A DNA stretch of 9,107 bases. It comes from Actinomycetota bacterium (GTDB taxonomy: Bacteria > Actinomycetota > Actinomycetes > Nanopelagicales > Nanopelagicaceae). Positions 7,553 to 9,107 of the stretch are shown in pieces (within the stretch, counting starts at the first letter, position 1; each line of letters begins with the position of its first letter). The stretch spans positions 1-9,107 of the forward strand of contig WLNU01000038.1 in assembly GCA_009699645.1 (NCBI GenBank), read 5' to 3'. Both the position numbers and the translations under genes were made by a program. The notes under the pieces are model-generated. The model saw only the letters and a program-made list of their open reading frames with translations. It was not told the DNA's origin and made no database searches.

Positions 7553-7587
7553 TTGTATTGAAGGCATTGAGTTGATATCTTCAATCC
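7553..7587 (+). promoter_or_regulatory. putative sigma70-type promoter for the cobalamin-binding subunit (leaderless)
   Basis: TTGTAT (7553-7558) and TATCTT (7576-7581) are separated by exactly 17 nt, and 6 nt follow before the ATG at 7588. Transcription would therefore start at about the A of the ATG. No Shine-Dalgarno sequence is present, which agrees with leaderless translation, common in actinobacteria. Together with the meaB promoter this forms a 73-bp divergent control region. Confidence 0.5.
7557..7585. repeat. 7-bp inverted repeat, possible operator
   Basis: ATTGAAG (7557-7563) and its exact reverse complement CTTCAAT (7579-7585) lie 22 bp apart start to start, about two helical turns. 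They cover the region from the -35 end to the presumed transcription start of the small-subunit gene. This geometry would suit a dimeric repressor. No regulator gene is in the window, and chance cannot be excluded for 7-bp arms. Confidence 0.4.
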
Positions 7588-7986
7588 ATGGCTCCTCTTC
7601 GTATTGTGATTGCCAAGCCTGGATTAGATGGCCATGATCGTGGGGCCAAGATAATCGCACGGGTTTTACGCGATGCTGGTTTTGAAGTCATTTACACAGG
7701 CCTGCATCAAACTCCCGATCAAATTGTTGCTACGGCCATTCAAGAGGATGTAAAAGCCATTGGGCTTTCGATTCTCTCCGGTGCTCACATGGGTTTATTT
7801 ACCAAAGTTCTTGAACTACTTAAAGAGGCGGGGGCCTCAGAGATTGTTGTTTTTGGTGGGGGAATAATTCCAGAGGAAGATCGTCAAAAACTTATTACAA
7901 TGGGAGTGGGAGAGATATTTACCCCTGGCGCGCCAACTCAAGAGATTGTTGATTGGCTTAAAAACTCTTTAAAAGCCTCAATATAG
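7588..7986 (+). CDS. cobalamin-binding small subunit of acyl-CoA mutase
   Basis: Stand-alone B12-binding Rossmann-like domain of 132 residues, matching the size of small subunits in two-subunit mutases such as isobutyryl-CoA and 2-hydroxyisobutyryl-CoA mutase. The base-off/His-on signature is complete: DGHDRG at 14-19 with cobalt-ligating His16, SILSGAH at 61-67 (the SxL motif), and a glycine-rich FGGGI at 89-93 followed by IPEED. It should sit on the TIM barrel of the large subunit encoded at 2962, carrying adenosylcobalamin, and be served by the neighbouring MeaB. It is unusual in being transcribed alone, separated from its presumed large subunit by three opposite-strand genes. A promoter about 35 bp upstream with no ribosome-binding site suggests a leaderless single-gene transcript ending at the hairpin that starts one base after the stop. 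Function is well supported. Pairing with the large subunit is inferred from context. Confidence 0.93.
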   Translation: MAPLRIVIAKPGLDGHDRGAKIIARVLRDAGFEVIYTGLHQTPDQIVATAIQEDVKAIGLSILSGAHMGLFTKVLELLKEAGASEIVVFGGGIIPEEDRQKLITMGVGEIFTPGAPTQEIVDWLKNSLKASI

Positions 7987-8044
7987 AACCGCATCCACTA
8001 CCTTTAGAAATTTAATTTCTATTGCAAAGGTAGCAGATGCGGTT
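7987..8044. terminator. long hairpin between convergent genes, probable bidirectional terminator
   Basis: AACCGCATC (7987-7995) pairs with GATGCGGTT (8036-8044), nine base pairs. After a 2x2 CA/CA internal loop, CTACCTTT (7998-8005) pairs with AAAGGTAG (8026-8033), eight base pairs. Inside this, AGAAATT and AATTTCT around one T (8006-8020) form a further palindrome, leaving ATTGC (8021-8025) bulged. It begins directly after the small-subunit stop and lies 24 bp beyond the end of the convergent binding-protein gene. Neither side has a clear U-tract. The remaining 8045-8068 holds nothing recognisable. Confidence 0.7.
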
Positions 8045-8068
8045 GCTATAAAGATTTAGAGCTTTAGA

Positions 8069-9106
8069 TTAGAACTGAACATCCTGCTTTGAATCGTGCA
8101 AGATCACACCATCCTTGATTGACCAAACTTCGAAGGCTCCACCCATAGGGTCTCCAGCCTTATCGAACTTTGTGTAACCCCAAACACCGTTGTAGGTGAC
8201 TGGCTTTCCTGCAGCTACATCCTTAACTGCTGCAGTTAATTGATCCCATGAATAAGCAGCTCCACCATTAACGCCACCGACGTTACGAAGGGCCTTAGCA
8301 AGGGCCTTAGAACTCGTTGAGCTAGCAGAGATTCCTGCAAGACAAGAAAGTACTGCTGCATCAAAGCCTGAACCATCTACGAAGGTTCCTGGATTCTTTG
8401 GGTATGCCTTAACAAATGCTGCCTTCCAACCTGCAGCATCAGTTCCATTTGTCTTTGCAGATGTTCCGCGGATGCCGTTCATGAGTGAAGCGCCAACTGT
8501 TTTAACAGCTGAGTCATCATTGAATGCCTCAGTCATGAATGTAGTCGCTGGATCCCACTTCTTAGTACGAGCTAGTGCAGGTGCAAGCTTTGCAAATGAA
8601 TCTGGATAGTCAATGAATACGAAGGCACTGCGCTTTGTCTTTACAAGTGCTGCTGCTTCTGAGTCATATGAAGCTGCGCCTGCATTCCAAAGTACTGTTC
8701 CACCGACGTGGCCACCATTCTTGATCCATGCCTTTTTAAATGCTGTTGCAAGACCAGTACCAAATGAGTTATTAATTGCACCGACAGTTACCCATGAGGT
8801 AGCTCCGTAAGCCTTTGAAACTGCCTTTACTAGCGCTACGGCCTGTAGAAGATCTGATGGATATGTACGGAACAAAGTATCGTTGTCTTTGAATGTAGTT
8901 AGAGCAGGTGATGAGGCTGCAGAGGCGATACCAATCACGCCTGATGCTGCAGCTGTAACTGTTCCAACTTCAAGAGATGCACCTGATGTAAGTGAACCAA
9001 TGATGAAGTTAACTTTGTCAGACTTAGCAAGCTTTGTAGCTGCTTCTCTAACAACTGATGGCGCATCTGATACTGAGTCTTCTTGCGCAATCATTTTACA
9101 AGATCC
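8069..9106 (-). CDS. ABC transporter substrate-binding protein, branched-chain amino acid (type I) family, 5'-partial
   Basis: Extracytoplasmic solute-binding protein of the Peripla_BP_6/LivK-like type I fold, which captures amino acids, amides, small organic acids or aromatic acids for a LIV-type ABC importer. The frame is open to the right edge (codons GSCK precede the Met at 9094), so that Met is internal. The signal peptide and roughly the first 90 residues are outside the window. Visible features, counted from that Met, are the family-like VREAATKLAKSDKVNFIIGS stretch (15-34), a FRTYPSD segment (75-81), and alternating alpha/beta lobes rich in Ala, Gly, Ser and Lys. The C-terminal WSIKDGVILHDSK ends a typical family tail. 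It converges on the small-subunit gene with the long hairpin between them. Permease and ATPase genes are not in view. It may supply the substrate of the island or serve general amino-acid uptake. Ligand unknown. Confidence 0.9.
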   Translation of the reverse strand, partial: GSCKMIAQEDSVSDAPSVVREAATKLAKSDKVNFIIGSLTSGASLEVGTVTAAASGVIGIASAASSPALTTFKDNDTLFRTYPSDLLQAVALVKAVSKAYGATSWVTVGAINNSFGTGLATAFKKAWIKNGGHVGGTVLWNAGAASYDSEAAALVKTKRSAFVFIDYPDSFAKLAPALARTKKWDPATTFMTEAFNDDSAVKTVGASLMNGIRGTSAKTNGTDAAGWKAAFVKAYPKNPGTFVDGSGFDAAVLSCLAGISASSTSSKALAKALRNVGGVNGGAAYSWDQLTAAVKDVAAGKPVTYNGVWGYTKFDKAGDPMGGAFEVWSIKDGVILHDSKQDVQF

Positions 9107-9107
9107 G

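Noticed and set aside
8069..9094. The Met at 9094 as the true start of the binding protein.
   Set aside because: No signal peptide follows it, the first family segments are missing, and the frame stays open to the edge.

Overview
The window looks like part of the chromosome of a planktonic, low-GC actinobacterium, possibly of the freshwater Nanopelagicales type. This rests on weak clues: base composition that looks mid-40s % GC by eye, very tight gene packing, promoters that seem to drive leaderless messages, and ligase sequences that resemble actinobacterial ones. The placement is an inference.

Layout. A plus-strand operon fills 1-4455: the 3' part of an NDP-forming acyl-CoA synthetase (5' end outside the window), an AMP-forming acyl-CoA ligase, and the large subunit of a B12-dependent acyl-CoA mutase-like enzyme. 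It meets a minus-strand operon head-on, with a 17-bp overlap of coding ends. That operon is transcribed from 7514 down to 4439: a MeaB-type G-protein chaperone, a benzoate/2-aminobenzoate-CoA-ligase-like enzyme, and an alpha/beta hydrolase with an HGGYW oxyanion motif. The three are joined by ATGA overlaps. A 73-bp divergent promoter region then separates meaB from the plus-strand cobalamin-binding small subunit of the mutase (7588-7986). A long hairpin (7987-8044) separates this gene from a convergent, 5'-truncated branched-chain-amino-acid-type ABC transporter substrate-binding protein at the right edge.

How they may work together. The set reads as one catabolic island: uptake of a small acid or amide (binding protein), hydrolytic trimming (hydrolase), CoA activation (up to three ligases), and carbon-skeleton rearrangement by a two-subunit adenosylcobalamin mutase kept loaded and repaired by MeaB. 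The substrate is unknown.

The strongest novelty is the mutase large subunit. It keeps the residues matching Tyr89, Gln197, Arg207 and His244 of methylmalonyl-CoA mutase. It lacks the usual N-terminal extension, has a shortened substrate/CoA loop, and has lost the residues matching Arg82, Arg87, Thr195, Arg283, His328 and Gln330, which are otherwise widely conserved. It is probably a mutase clade with an undescribed substrate or binding mode. MeaB also lacks its usual C-terminal dimerisation arm. No tRNA, rRNA, CRISPR array, insertion sequence or phage gene was seen, and no gene-free stretch exceeds 300 bases.
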